From contig JOFO01000024.1 in the NCBI GenBank assembly GCA_000721275.1, positions 1-64,000 of the forward strand: DNA of 64,000 nucleotides, written 5' to 3'. The DNA comes from Microtetraspora glauca. Its GTDB lineage: Bacteria; Actinomycetota; Actinomycetes; Streptomycetales; Streptomycetaceae. The position numbers and the translations under genes were made by a program. Numbering within the stretch: the first letter of the stretch is position 1; every line of letters starts with the position of its first letter. Under the pieces are notes generated by a model. The model did no database searches. It was not told the DNA's origin and saw only the letters and a list, made by a program, of their open reading frames with translations. Shown here in pieces: positions 15,933 to 24,082 of the stretch.

Positions 15933-16523
15933 TCAGTCCAGGGCGACGGACGCCCGCAGCGGATCGCGCAGGTCCGTCCCCTTCGCGAGCCAGCGCTCCT
16001 CCAGGGCCTGCGCCCCGTGCACCCGCTTCCACGCGGCCTCGTTCGGCGTCATCGGCAGCAGCGGCAGGAAGCGCACCGGGTCCATCGGCTCGTCCAGCTC
16101 CAGGTCCTCCACCAGACCGCCCGGCTCGGCGACCAGCACCGAGCTGAAGCCGGCCCCCGGCCACAGCGGCTCGCCGACGTCCAGCGAGGCGCCGGGCGCG
16201 ACGACCACGCCCTCCACCTGGGGGGTCGCGGCGAGCACCGCCAGCGGGCGCAGCACCTTGTCGGTGTCGGCGCGCCCGAGCCGCACGGTCAGGACCAGCT
16301 CGGCGCGCGGGCCCTTCACCGGGTCGGCGAGGACGGCCGTCGGGTCGGCCATCGGCGCGGCCGACATCCCGAGGGTGGCGTAGCGCACCAGCCCGGCCTC
16401 GGCGTCGACGAAGCGCAGGACCTCGATGCGGTCGGCGCCGAGGAAGGTGACCGCGGCCCGCGCGTCGGGTTCGCCCAGGGCCGTGCGCAGCCGGGCCTCG
16501 ACCAGTGCAAGAACTTCTCCCAT
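15933..16523 (-). CDS. Suppressor-of-fused (SUFU) domain protein
   Basis: 196 aa from the ATG of MGEVLALVEARLR. Most of the protein corresponds to the bacterial SUFU domain: VTFLGADRIEVLRF near the start, an RAELVLTVR strand in the middle, and FLPLLPMTPNEAAW close to the C-terminus. Bacterial members are often linked to polymorphic toxins or immunity, but nothing here suggests a toxin locus, so the role is unknown. There is no Shine-Dalgarno site; TATGCT lies 6 nt upstream of the ATG, suggesting a leaderless mRNA. It is divergent from the long CorA leader. Confidence 0.78.
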   Translation of the reverse strand: MGEVLALVEARLRTALGEPDARAAVTFLGADRIEVLRFVDAEAGLVRYATLGMSAAPMADPTAVLADPVKGPRAELVLTVRLGRADTDKVLRPLAVLAATPQVEGVVVAPGASLDVGEPLWPGAGFSSVLVAEPGGLVEDLELDEPMDPVRFLPLLPMTPNEAAWKRVHGAQALEERWLAKGTDLRDPLRASVALD

Positions 16524-16529
16524 GCGGCG

Positions 16530-16535
16530 AGCATA
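16530..16535 (-). promoter_or_regulatory. -10 box for leaderless SUFU-gene mRNA
   Basis: TATGCT on the minus strand ends 6 nt before the ATG at 16523. Confidence 0.45.
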
Positions 16536-16584
16536 GATCGCGTAGGGAACGGGCAAAGTAAGGGATTGACCCTCGGTCGGCTGA

Positions 16585-16945
16585 TAGTGTTGGCCACTGC
16601 TCGGGTTTCCCGACAGTGCGTCACACGTCGTCCCTCACGAGGGACCGGCCGGAGGAGGTGGGACTGCGATGGACCGAAGTCGATCGGGCAGTACCAGTCG
16701 CTCTTCCGCCGCTCCGCACCCGAGCCCGGTGCGTTCCTCCCTCCGGTGACTGCGGGTCCCCGAACCGGGACCCCCCTCCGGCATCGCGTCCGACGGAAGA
16801 GCATCCCCTCTTTGCCTGTCTGAATTGCGACCGTCGTCGCCGCGATCCGCCGGTGCCGCCCGCTTTGTGGACGAAGCCTGCTCACGTCCCCATTCCGGGT
16901 TGCGCCACGCTCGCCGACGGCCCGTCCGTGAAGGAGAGCACGCCC
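16585..16945 (+). promoter_or_regulatory. Structured leader of the corA gene
   Basis: TAGTGT (16585-16590) could be the -10 box, placing the start near 16597. A hairpin begins just there: CACTG 16595-16599 pairs with 16614-16618 and TCGGG 16601-16605 with 16609-16613, around a TTT loop with one bulged C. A GGAGGAGG site (16651) precedes a 26-codon ORF (16669-16749), which is followed five bases later by a second hairpin (16754-16760 with 16767-16773). The final AAGGAG (16931-16936) serves corA. Such a layout is typical of leader-mediated control, but I could not match a named Mg2+ riboswitch. Confidence 0.4.
16669..16749 (+). CDS. Possible 26-aa leader peptide of corA
   Basis: An ATG 10 nt after GGAGGAGG opens a 26-codon frame, rich in Ser, Arg and Pro (MDRSRSGSTSRSSAAP...), that stops immediately before a hairpin in the corA leader. 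Proline- and arginine-rich leader peptides control Mg2+ transporter genes in enterobacteria (mgtL, corL), which makes the idea attractive. Here it rests only on the ribosome-binding site and position; it could be spurious. Confidence 0.35.
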   Translation: MDRSRSGSTSRSSAAPHPSPVRSSLR

Positions 16946-18073
16946 ATGTCCATGATCCGTGACCTGCGCGCCGCCGTTCGGCCGAGCCTGCGCCCCAGCC
17001 TGCGCAAGACCCCGACCACGTACACCAACTACGACCCGACCCGCGACCACTCGGCGTCCAGCGCCATCGTCGACTGCGCCGTCTACCGCGACGGGAGCCG
17101 CGTCGACGACAGCGCCTGCCTCACCCCGCGCGGCGCGATGTCGCAGGTGCGGGAGTCCGGCGGTTTCGCGTGGATCGGGCTGCACGAGCCGACCGAGGCC
17201 GAATTCGCCGGTATCGCCGCCGAGTTCGGACTGCACCCGCTCGCCGTGGAGGACGCCGTCCACGCCCACCAGCGGCCCAAGCTGGAGCGGTACGACGACA
17301 CCCTCTTCACCGTCTTCAAGACGATCCACTACGTCGAGCACGCCGAACTCACCGCCACCAGCGAGGTGGTGGAGACCGGCGAGGTGATGTGCTTCACCGG
17401 CCCCGACTTCGTCATCACCGTCCGGCACGGCGGCCAGGGCTCGCTGCGCAACCTCCGCCACCGCCTCCAGGGCGAGCCGGAACTCCTCGCCAAGGGCCCC
17501 TCGGCCGTGCTGCACGCCCTCGCCGACCACGTCGTCGACGGCTACATCGCGGTCGCCGACGCCGTCGAACTCGACATCGACCAGCTGGAGATCGACGTCT
17601 TCTCGCCGGCCGCGAAGGGCTCCACGCGCGGTACCGACACCGGCCGGATCTACCAGCTCAAGCGCGAGGTGCTGGAGTTCAAGCGGGCCGTCACCCCGCT
17701 GCTGCGCCCGATGCAGCTGCTGAGCGAGCGGCCCATGCGGCTGGTCGACCCGGACATCCAGAAGTACTTCCGGGACGTCGCCGACCACCTGGCCCGCGTC
17801 CAGGAGCAGGTCGTCGGCTTCGACGAGCTGCTGAACTCGATCCTCCAGGCCAACCTGGCGCAGGCGACCGTCGCGCAGAACGAGGACATGCGCAAGATCA
17901 CCTCGTGGGCGGCGATCGTCGCCGTCCCCACGGCGGTCTGCGGCGTGTACGGCATGAACTTCGACCACATGCCGGAGCTGCACTGGAAGTACGGCTATCC
18001 GATGGTGCTCGGCGGCATCGCCGTCCTCTGCTTCGCCATCCACCGCACCCTGAAGCGCAACGGCTGGCTGTGA
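16946..18073 (+). CDS. corA: CorA-family Mg2+/Co2+ channel
   Basis: 375 aa from an ATG after AAGGAG. A long cytoplasmic N-domain (acidic and alpha/beta, with WIGLHEPTEAEFA near 82) is followed by the long helical stalk and two C-terminal membrane helices. The hallmark YGMNFDHMPEL loop has GMN at 336-338, which is the selectivity loop of pentameric CorA channels. It imports Mg2+ (and Co2+) passively across the inner membrane. It is preceded by an unusually long leader and followed 25 bases later by a small gene. The MgtE_N/CBS and DUF1003 genes nearby suggest a Mg2+ homeostasis neighbourhood. Confidence 0.95.
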   Translation: MSMIRDLRAAVRPSLRPSLRKTPTTYTNYDPTRDHSASSAIVDCAVYRDGSRVDDSACLTPRGAMSQVRESGGFAWIGLHEPTEAEFAGIAAEFGLHPLAVEDAVHAHQRPKLERYDDTLFTVFKTIHYVEHAELTATSEVVETGEVMCFTGPDFVITVRHGGQGSLRNLRHRLQGEPELLAKGPSAVLHALADHVVDGYIAVADAVELDIDQLEIDVFSPAAKGSTRGTDTGRIYQLKREVLEFKRAVTPLLRPMQLLSERPMRLVDPDIQKYFRDVADHLARVQEQVVGFDELLNSILQANLAQATVAQNEDMRKITSWAAIVAVPTAVCGVYGMNFDHMPELHWKYGYPMVLGGIAVLCFAIHRTLKRNGWL

Positions 18074-18085
18074 CGGGCCTGCCGT

Positions 18086-18091
18086 TAGGCT
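18086..18091 (+). promoter_or_regulatory. -10 box for leaderless mRNA of the 166-aa gene
   Basis: TAGGCT ends 7 nt before the ATG at 18099, with no Shine-Dalgarno site. Confidence 0.4.
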
Positions 18092-18098
18092 TCGGGCC

Positions 18099-18599
18099 AT
18101 GACTGAAGAGCTGTTCCTCGTCGAGGAGGCCACCAAGAAGTCCGGCCTCGTCTGGGTCCGGGGCACCGGGCCCGCCCGGGCGCTCTGGCACGTCTGGCAC
18201 GACGGCGCCGCCCACGTGGTCGGCGACGGCCCCGGCGAGCAGCCGCTGCCCGGTCTCGCCGACGGCGGCACCGCCGAGGTCACCGTCCGCAGCAAGGACA
18301 AGGGCGGCCGGATCGTCGCCTGGACGGCCGCCGTCCGCGAGCTCGCCCCGGGCAGCGAGGAGTGGGACGCGGCCGTCGCCGAGCTGAAGGGCAAGCGGCT
18401 CAACGCCCCCGACGGCGAGGCGATGCCCGAGCGCTGGGCGCGCGAGTGCCGGGTGCTGCGCCTCGACCCGCGCGCCGCCACCACCGACCTGCCGGACGGC
18501 TCGCTCGCCGCCGTCCCGCTGCCGACCGGCGCGACCACCCGCCGCCCGGTCCCGGCCGCCCTCCCGAAGCTGCTGTTCGGCCGGAAGCGGAAGCGCTAG
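18099..18599 (+). CDS. Hypothetical protein, possible split-barrel fold
   Basis: 166 aa. The N-terminal pattern (TKKSGLVWVRGTGPARALWHVWHDGAAHVV) of short strands and Trp residues resembles small flavin-binding split-barrel proteins (pyridoxamine-phosphate-oxidase-like), but key flavin residues cannot be assigned by eye. The C-terminus is basic (FGRKRKR). It starts 25 bases after corA and has its own leaderless-type -10 box. I do not recognise a named family. Confidence 0.7.
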   Translation: MTEELFLVEEATKKSGLVWVRGTGPARALWHVWHDGAAHVVGDGPGEQPLPGLADGGTAEVTVRSKDKGGRIVAWTAAVRELAPGSEEWDAAVAELKGKRLNAPDGEAMPERWARECRVLRLDPRAATTDLPDGSLAAVPLPTGATTRRPVPAALPKLLFGRKRKR

Positions 18600-18622
18600 C
18601 CCGTGCCTTCCGGGTCGGGCCG

Positions 18623-19429
18623 TCAGGCGCGGGGCAGCTGGCGGCCGTAGTCCAGGGTCTCCTCGGCGTCCGGCTCGGCCAGCGGGAAGTCCTTGTTCCA
18701 CTCGGACAGCACCACCAGGCCCGCTCCCCCGCCGCGCGCGAACTGGAGGGGGTACGGGGAGCCCTCCAGGGCCACGTCGAGGGTGCCGCCCTCGCCGTCC
18801 GCGCCGCCCTTCACCTTCACCGTGCGGACGCCGCCGATCTGGTCCCGGTCGCCCTTCACCACGTCCCCGTGCAGCCCGATGATCCCGCGCAGCAGCTGGT
18901 CCATCTCGGTGAAGCCGCGCAGCTGCCGGTACGACGGGTCGTCGCGCGGCACCTTCACGTACATGTCGTCCAGCTTGTCCGCGGCCTCCGTGTCGGCCGC
19001 GCTGGGCTTGCCGTCGCCCTCGTCCTCGTGCGTCCAGAAGCCCGCGTCGGCCTTCAGGTAGAGCGCGTCGCCGACCCGCAGCAGCTCGAAGGTGCTGTTC
19101 TTCGTGGTGACCGAGCCGGCGGCACCGTTCTGCTTCAGCCGCATGTTCAGCTTGTACGTGCCGCCCTTGCTGACCAGGGTGCCGGAGAGCCGGACCGCCT
19201 TCGCGGCGTCCGCCGCGGTCCGCGCCTCCTTCTCGATCTCCGGCGCCGACAGTCTCCCGACCCCGTTCGTCCCCTCGTCCGGGTCGGGTCCGCAGGCCGC
19301 CAGCCCCACCGTCAGCCCCGCGCACAGCGCCAGCGGCACGGCCGCCCTGCGGAGCCGGGCGGCGGCCGACGTCCAGGCGGGCGCCGGCGGTACGGACGGG
19401 ATACGCGATGACGGGGTGCGGACGGTCAC
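18623..19429 (-). CDS. Putative lipoprotein (LppX/LprG-like)
   Basis: 268 aa from a GTG. A signal peptide ends with the lipobox LTVGLAAC at about 39-46, so the protein should be lipid-anchored outside the membrane. The mature part has the order of LppX/LprAFG-type folds: repeated strands LSGTLVSKGGTYKLNMRL, a VGDALYLKADAGFW segment and a C-terminal LQFARGGGAG. Family knowledge: such proteins bind lipids in mycobacteria; the Streptomyces members are uncharacterised. It is transcribed alone, convergent with the 166-aa gene. Confidence 0.82.
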   Translation of the reverse strand: MTVRTPSSRIPSVPPAPAWTSAAARLRRAAVPLALCAGLTVGLAACGPDPDEGTNGVGRLSAPEIEKEARTAADAAKAVRLSGTLVSKGGTYKLNMRLKQNGAAGSVTTKNSTFELLRVGDALYLKADAGFWTHEDEGDGKPSAADTEAADKLDDMYVKVPRDDPSYRQLRGFTEMDQLLRGIIGLHGDVVKGDRDQIGGVRTVKVKGGADGEGGTLDVALEGSPYPLQFARGGGAGLVVLSEWNKDFPLAEPDAEETLDYGRQLPRA

Positions 19430-19722
19430 CTGCGCTGCCTCTCGTTCTTCGGTGGGGGAACGGCCCCGGCCGCGGACGTGCCGGGCGGGGCCGCCGGGAC
19501 GGCCGGACGGGCCGGACGGTGCCGGTGGGGGGCGGCAGACCGCAGCGTACCCGGGCCGCCGCCGCGGCCCCGCAGCAGCCGGACGGCGGCGCTGCCGGAG
19601 CGGGTTCGATCACCTCGGGCTAGCCTGACCATGCGGCGCCCGGCCCGGGCCCGCACCGGCCGGGCGGCCCGCGGGGCTCGCACGGCGACCCCGGATCGTG
19701 CGGCACCGAGGAGGCGCGAGGC

Positions 19723-20991
19723 ATGGCGGCAGGCGCCCCCCGGATCTTCGTCTCCCACCTCACCGGCGTGCCCGTCTTCGACCCGGTCGGCGACCAGGTG
19801 GGCCGGGTCAGCGACCTCGTCGCCATGCTCCGCGTCGGCCGCCGCCCGCCCCGGCTCCTCGGCATGGTGGTGGAGGTGCTGAGCCGGCGCCGGGTCTTCG
19901 TCCCGATGACCCGGATCACCGGCGTGGAGTCCGGCCAGGTCATCACCACCGGCGTGGTCAACATGCGCCGCTTCGAGCAGCGGCCCACCGAACGGCTCGT
20001 CCTCGGCGAACTCCTCGACCGGCGGGTCACCCTGGTCGAGACCGGCGAGGAGGTCACCGTCCTGGACATCGCCATCCAGCAGCTGCCGGCCCGCCGCGAC
20101 TGGGAGATCGACAAGGTCTTCGTCCGCCGCGGCAAGGGCGGGGCGCTGCGCCGCAAGGGGGAGACGCTGACCGTGGAGTGGTCGGCCGTCACCGGCTTCT
20201 CCCTGGAGGAGCACGGGCAGGGCGCCGAGAACCTGGTCGCCACCTTCGAGAAGCTCCGCCCCGCCGACCTCGCCAACGCCCTCCACCACCTCTCCCCCAA
20301 GCGCCGCGCCGAGGTCGCCGCCGCCCTCGACGACGACCGGCTCGCCGACGTCCTGGAGGAGCTGCCCGAGGACGACCAGGTGGAGATCCTCGGCAAGCTC
20401 CAGGAGGAGCGGGCCGCCGACGTGCTGGAGGCGATGGACCCCGACGACGCCGCCGACCTCCTCAACGAGCTGCCCGACGACGAGAAGGAGCGGCTGCTGA
20501 CCCTGATGCGGCCGGACGAGGCGGCGGACGTGCGCCGGCTGATGTCGTACGAGGAGCGGACCGCGGGCGGTCTGATGACGACCGAGCCGATCGTGCTGCG
20601 CCCCGACGCCACCGTCGCCGACGCGCTCGCCCGGGTCCGGCAGCAGGACCTGTCGCCGGCGCTCGCGGCCCAGGTGTACGTGTGCCGGCCGCCGGACGAG
20701 ACGCCGACCGGGAAGTACCTGGGCACGGTCCACTTCCAGCGGCTGCTCCGCGACCCGCCGTTCACGCTGGTCGGCTCGCTGGTCGACAGCGATCTGCCGC
20801 CGCTCGGCCCGGACACCCCGCTGCCGGCCGTGACCAGCTACTTCGCCGCGTACAACCTGGTGGCGGCGCCGGTCGTGGACGAGAGCGGGTCGCTGCTCGG
20901 CGCGGTGACCGTCGACGACGTGCTCGACCACCTGCTGCCGGACGACTGGCGGGAGACGGAGTTCCACGAGGAGGGGGTGCGCGGTGGCTGA
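19723..20991 (+). CDS. MgtE N-domain / CBS protein without channel
   Basis: 422 aa from an ATG after GAGGAGGCGCGAG. It starts with a PRC-barrel-like region (IFVSHLTGVPVFDPVGDQVG), then an MgtE_N superhelical domain (repeats LADVLEELPEDDQVEIL, AADVLEAMDPDDAADLL, about 190-290), and two CBS domains to the end (GGLMTTEPIVL...). No transmembrane helix exists, so it is a soluble relative of the Mg2+-sensing part of MgtE. It probably senses Mg2+ or nucleotides rather than transporting. Its 3' end overlaps the DUF1003 gene by 8 bp, indicating translational coupling and a common function. Confidence 0.9.
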   Translation: MAAGAPRIFVSHLTGVPVFDPVGDQVGRVSDLVAMLRVGRRPPRLLGMVVEVLSRRRVFVPMTRITGVESGQVITTGVVNMRRFEQRPTERLVLGELLDRRVTLVETGEEVTVLDIAIQQLPARRDWEIDKVFVRRGKGGALRRKGETLTVEWSAVTGFSLEEHGQGAENLVATFEKLRPADLANALHHLSPKRRAEVAAALDDDRLADVLEELPEDDQVEILGKLQEERAADVLEAMDPDDAADLLNELPDDEKERLLTLMRPDEAADVRRLMSYEERTAGGLMTTEPIVLRPDATVADALARVRQQDLSPALAAQVYVCRPPDETPTGKYLGTVHFQRLLRDPPFTLVGSLVDSDLPPLGPDTPLPAVTSYFAAYNLVAAPVVDESGSLLGAVTVDDVLDHLLPDDWRETEFHEEGVRGG

Positions 20992-21556
20992 GCGGCCGCA
21001 GGAGCGGGACCGGGACCGGGACCAGCCGCGGATCGCCCGCATCCGGCTCGACCAGCCCCGGACGCGGCGCGCCCGGCTGCTGCCGGAGTACGACCCCGAG
21101 GCGTTCGGGCGGATGTCGGAGCGGATCGCCCGCTTCCTCGGCACGGGCCGGTTCATCGTCTGGATGACGGTGATCATCATCGCCTGGGTGGTGTGGAACG
21201 TGTCCGCGCCGGCGCACCTGCGGTTCGACGAGTACCCGTTCATCTTCCTGACGCTGATGCTGTCGCTGCAGGCGTCGTACGCGGCTCCGCTGATCCTGCT
21301 GGCGCAGAACCGGCAGGACGACCGGGACCGGGTCAACCTGGAGCAGGACCGCAAGCAGAACGAGCGGTCGATCGCCGACACCGAGTACCTGACCAGGGAG
21401 ATCGCGGCGCTGCGGATGGGCCTGGGCGAGGTCGCCACCCGGGACTGGATCCGGTCCGAACTGGAGGACCTGGTGAAGGAGCTGGAGGAGCGCGGACGGG
21501 AGCGCGGTCTATTCCCGCCGGACGGCGAGCGGCGGAGTGACGTACCCGACCGTTGA
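20984..21556 (+). CDS. DUF1003 membrane protein
   Basis: 190 aa from a GTG that overlaps the upstream gene by 8 bp. Two membrane helices (about 57-74 and 86-104) flank the family signature FDEYPFIFL, and the DUF1003 motif APLILLAQNRQDDRDR follows at 101-116. A cytoplasmic coiled-coil-like tail (about 112-165) follows. The family's function is unknown. Coupling to the soluble MgtE_N/CBS protein suggests that the two form a membrane complex, possibly in divalent-cation homeostasis. Confidence 0.9.
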   Translation: MAERPQERDRDRDQPRIARIRLDQPRTRRARLLPEYDPEAFGRMSERIARFLGTGRFIVWMTVIIIAWVVWNVSAPAHLRFDEYPFIFLTLMLSLQASYAAPLILLAQNRQDDRDRVNLEQDRKQNERSIADTEYLTREIAALRMGLGEVATRDWIRSELEDLVKELEERGRERGLFPPDGERRSDVPDR

Positions 21557-21587
21557 CAGCCCTTTCATAGCCCGGTGGTCGTCGCCG

Positions 21588-21593
21588 TACCAT
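21588..21593 (+). promoter_or_regulatory. -10 box for leaderless mrp mRNA
   Basis: TACCAT ends 7 nt before the ATG at 21601, with no Shine-Dalgarno site. Confidence 0.5.
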
Positions 21594-21600
21594 CAGACCT

Positions 21601-22734
21601 ATGGCTACGGAAGACGCGGTGCTCGAAGCACTGGCGACGGTGAACGACCCCGAGATCAATCGTCCGATCACGGAACTCGGCATGGTCAAGTCGGTGGAGA
21701 TCGGACCGGACGGCACGGTCGCCGTGACGGTCTATCTGACCGTCTCCGGCTGCCCGATGCGCGACACCATCACGCAACGCGTCACCGAGGCCGTCGCGCG
21801 CGTCGAGGGCGTCACCGGTGTCGACGTGACGCTGGACGTGATGAGCGACGAGCAGCGCAAGGAGCTGGCGGCGGCGCTGCGCGGCACCACCGCCGAGCGG
21901 GAGGTGCCGTTCGCGAAGCCGGGCTCGCTGACCCGGGTGTACGCGGTCGCCTCCGGCAAGGGAGGCGTCGGCAAGTCCTCCGTGACCGTGAACCTGGCGG
22001 CGGCGATGGCCGCCGACGGCCTGAAGGTCGGTGTCGTCGACGCCGACATCTACGGCCACAGCGTGCCGCGGATGCTGGGCGCGGACGGGCGTCCGACCCA
22101 GGTCGAGAACATGATCATGCCGCCGTCCGCGAACGGCGTGAAGGTCATCTCCATCGGCATGTTCACCCCGGGCAACGCGCCGGTGGTGTGGCGCGGCCCG
22201 ATGCTGCACCGCGCGCTCCAGCAGTTCCTCGCGGACGTGTACTGGGGCGACCTGGACGTGCTGCTGCTCGACCTGCCCCCGGGCACCGGCGACATCGCGA
22301 TCTCCGTGGCGCAGCTGGTGCCGAACGCGGAGATCCTGGTCGTCACCACCCCGCAGCAGGCGGCGGCCGAGGTCGCCGAGCGGGCCGGCTCGATCGCGGT
22401 GCAGACGCACCAGAAGATCGTCGGCGTCGTCGAGAACATGGCGGGCCTGCCGTGCCCGCACTGCGACGAGATGGTGGACGTCTTCGGCACCGGCGGCGGC
22501 CAGCTGGTCGCGGACGGCCTGTCCCGCACCACCGGCACCACGGTCCCGGTGCTCGGCTCGATCCCGATCGACGTGCGGCTGCGCGAGGGCGGCGACGACG
22601 GCCGCCCGGTCGTCCTGTCGAACCCGGACTCCCCGGCGGGCGCGGCCCTGCGCGCCATCGCCGGCAAGCTCGGCGGCCGGCAGCGCGGCCTCTCCGGCCT
22701 GAGCCTCGGCATCACCCCGAAGAACAAGTTCTAG
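21601..22734 (+). CDS. mrp: Mrp/NBP35-family Fe-S cluster carrier ATPase
   Basis: 377 aa. An N-terminal MIP18/DUF59 domain (DPEINRPITELGMV, Cys51) precedes a P-loop ATPase with the deviant Walker A GKGGVGKS at 119-126, switch and D-box segments, and the cluster-binding pair Cys285-x-x-Cys288 in GLPCPHCDE. It carries a bridging 4Fe-4S cluster as a dimer and helps to mature apo-proteins in the cytoplasm. The neighbours, MgtE_N/CBS and DUF1003, recall Rv1229c-Rv1232c. It ends in a strong terminator hairpin. Confidence 0.95.
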   Translation: MATEDAVLEALATVNDPEINRPITELGMVKSVEIGPDGTVAVTVYLTVSGCPMRDTITQRVTEAVARVEGVTGVDVTLDVMSDEQRKELAAALRGTTAEREVPFAKPGSLTRVYAVASGKGGVGKSSVTVNLAAAMAADGLKVGVVDADIYGHSVPRMLGADGRPTQVENMIMPPSANGVKVISIGMFTPGNAPVVWRGPMLHRALQQFLADVYWGDLDVLLLDLPPGTGDIAISVAQLVPNAEILVVTTPQQAAAEVAERAGSIAVQTHQKIVGVVENMAGLPCPHCDEMVDVFGTGGGQLVADGLSRTTGTTVPVLGSIPIDVRLREGGDDGRPVVLSNPDSPAGAALRAIAGKLGGRQRGLSGLSLGITPKNKF

Positions 22735-22749
22735 CCGCGCGGGCCGGAC

Positions 22750-22790
22750 ACGGCGAAGGGGCACCCCGGTGCGGGGTGCCCCTTCGCCGT
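22750..22790. terminator. Bidirectional terminator after mrp
   Basis: A perfect 19-bp stem (22750-22768 with 22772-22790) and a 3-base loop lie between two convergent genes. Confidence 0.9.
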
Positions 22791-22798
22791 GCCGGACG

Positions 22799-23401
22799 TC
22801 AGGCGTACGCGGCGAGGTCCTTGATCTGCGCGAAGCCGAGGCCGTACGCGCTCATCCCCCGCCCGTACGCCCCGAGGTGCACGTCGCCGGCCGAGCCGGC
22901 GAGGACCCAGCCGAACTCGGACTCGCGGTAGTGGAAGGGCACCGGCACGCCGTCCACCGGCAGCGACAGCGTCGTCCACGCGGGCCCGTCGAGGTCGTCG
23001 GCCAGCTCGAAGGCCGTCTCGGTCTGCTGGTCGAGCCAGTGGTCGCGCAGCCCGTGGTCGAGGGAGGCGGGCCAGGTGTGGGCGAGCAGCCCGGAGCCGG
23101 CCAGCCAGGCGGCGGAGGAGACGGTGGTGGCGTCGAGGACGCCGGTGCCGTCGCCGGTGCGCCGGACGGGGTGCGCGGCGACCGTCACGACGACGGCGAA
23201 CCGCTCCTTCTCCCCGCCGGCGGCCTCGGACCTTATCGACGGCTCGTCGCCGTGGCCCACCGAACCGTGCTGGACGGTGCCGTCCGCCGCCGTGCCGATC
23301 TGCATCAGCCGGCGGGGCCCGGTGAACGCCTCGTCGAGCCCGTACCAGGCGAAGGGTGCGCGCAGAAAGCCCTCGGCTTCCACCCGACTCGTCGTCTTCA
23401 T
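22799..23401 (-). CDS. Hypothetical protein
   Basis: 200 aa from the ATG of MKTTSRVEAEGFLRAP, which follows GAGGCGGCCGAG; upstream starts are unconserved. It is a soluble protein with no signal peptide and many short strands (FAVVVTVAAHPVRR, DGPAWTTLSLPVDG, and GDVHLGAYG near the end). I do not recognise the family. It is convergent with mrp and is preceded by a repeat-like palindromic element at 23424-23450. Confidence 0.7.
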   Translation of the reverse strand: MKTTSRVEAEGFLRAPFAWYGLDEAFTGPRRLMQIGTAADGTVQHGSVGHGDEPSIRSEAAGGEKERFAVVVTVAAHPVRRTGDGTGVLDATTVSSAAWLAGSGLLAHTWPASLDHGLRDHWLDQQTETAFELADDLDGPAWTTLSLPVDGVPVPFHYRESEFGWVLAGSAGDVHLGAYGRGMSAYGLGFAQIKDLAAYA

Positions 23402-23423
23402 CTCGGCCGCCTCCTCGTTCCTC

Positions 23424-23450
23424 CCCCGGACTCCGTCCGGGGGTACCCCC
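23424..23450. repeat. Palindromic GC-rich element
   Basis: CCCCGGACTCCGTCCGGGGG (23424-23443) forms a hairpin that overlaps a second palindrome, GGGGGTACCCCC (23439-23450). Similar CCCCCGGAC/GTCCGGGGG hairpins followed by TACCCCCA are, as I recall, scattered through Streptomyces genomes. It could be an interspersed repeat or a terminator. Confidence 0.45.
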
Positions 23451-23544
23451 AAAGCAAGGAGGATAGCGACCGGCCGGTGACCGCCCGTGTCAGCCCACGT
23501 CAGATGGCGTTGTCGGGTGGCCGGTCAGCTGCCGTCAGGAGCGG

Positions 23545-23988
23545 TCAGGTGGCGTCGGAGTCGTACGGCGGGCGCTCGGGCGCGGCCGGCGGGTCCTGCT
23601 TCTTGAGCAGGTCGGGGCCGGAGCCGTTGACCGTCGCGGGGGCGGCGGTGGGGGTGCTCTCGCGTCCGTTGACGGCGTCGGCGACCTCGTTCATCTCCTT
23701 GCGGAGGTCGAACGTGGAGCGCAGCTCCTTCAGCTCGCTGAGGTCCTCGTTGCCGTCGAGCTGCTTGCGGATGAAGGTCTTCGGGTTGAGGTCCTCGAAC
23801 TCGAAGTCCTTGAACTCGGGGCCGAGCTCGCTGCGGATGTCCTGCTTGGCGCTGTCGGAGAACTCGCGGACCTTCCGGATGAAGCGCGAGACGTCCTGGA
23901 CGACCTTGGGCAGCTTGTCCGGGCCGAAAATGAGCACGGCGAGCACGATGAGCGTCACCAGCTCGAGTGCGCCTATGTCGCTGAACAC
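23545..23988 (-). CDS. tatB: Twin-arginine translocase subunit TatB
   Basis: 147 aa from a GTG preceded by AGGAGC. An N-terminal hydrophobic helix with the TatA/TatB signature (IVLAVLIFGPDKLPKVVQDV) is followed by an amphipathic helix and a long charged, low-complexity tail. The Glu in the periplasmic side (GALELVTL) fits TatB. It recruits folded, twin-arginine precursors to the translocase. It is in line with htrA, the anti-sigma and the sigma genes, as in Rv1221-Rv1224, and lies 94 bases after htrA. Confidence 0.93.
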   Translation of the reverse strand: MFSDIGALELVTLIVLAVLIFGPDKLPKVVQDVSRFIRKVREFSDSAKQDIRSELGPEFKDFEFEDLNPKTFIRKQLDGNEDLSELKELRSTFDLRKEMNEVADAVNGRESTPTAAPATVNGSGPDLLKKQDPPAAPERPPYDSDAT

Positions 23989-24082
23989 CTAGTAGCTCCT
24001 TCACGCCGGACCAGGGCGGCCCGCACCACGGTACCCGCCCGAGCTGCGGGACGGGTACCTTGCGATGTCCGCCACATGTACC

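Noticed and set aside
16585..16945. Known Mg2+ riboswitch (M-box or similar) before corA
   Set aside because: I could not match the conserved core of a named riboswitch; only hairpins and a short ORF are visible.
19723..20991. Mg2+ transporter MgtE
   Set aside because: The protein contains the MgtE_N and CBS domains but no transmembrane helices, so it cannot be the channel itself.
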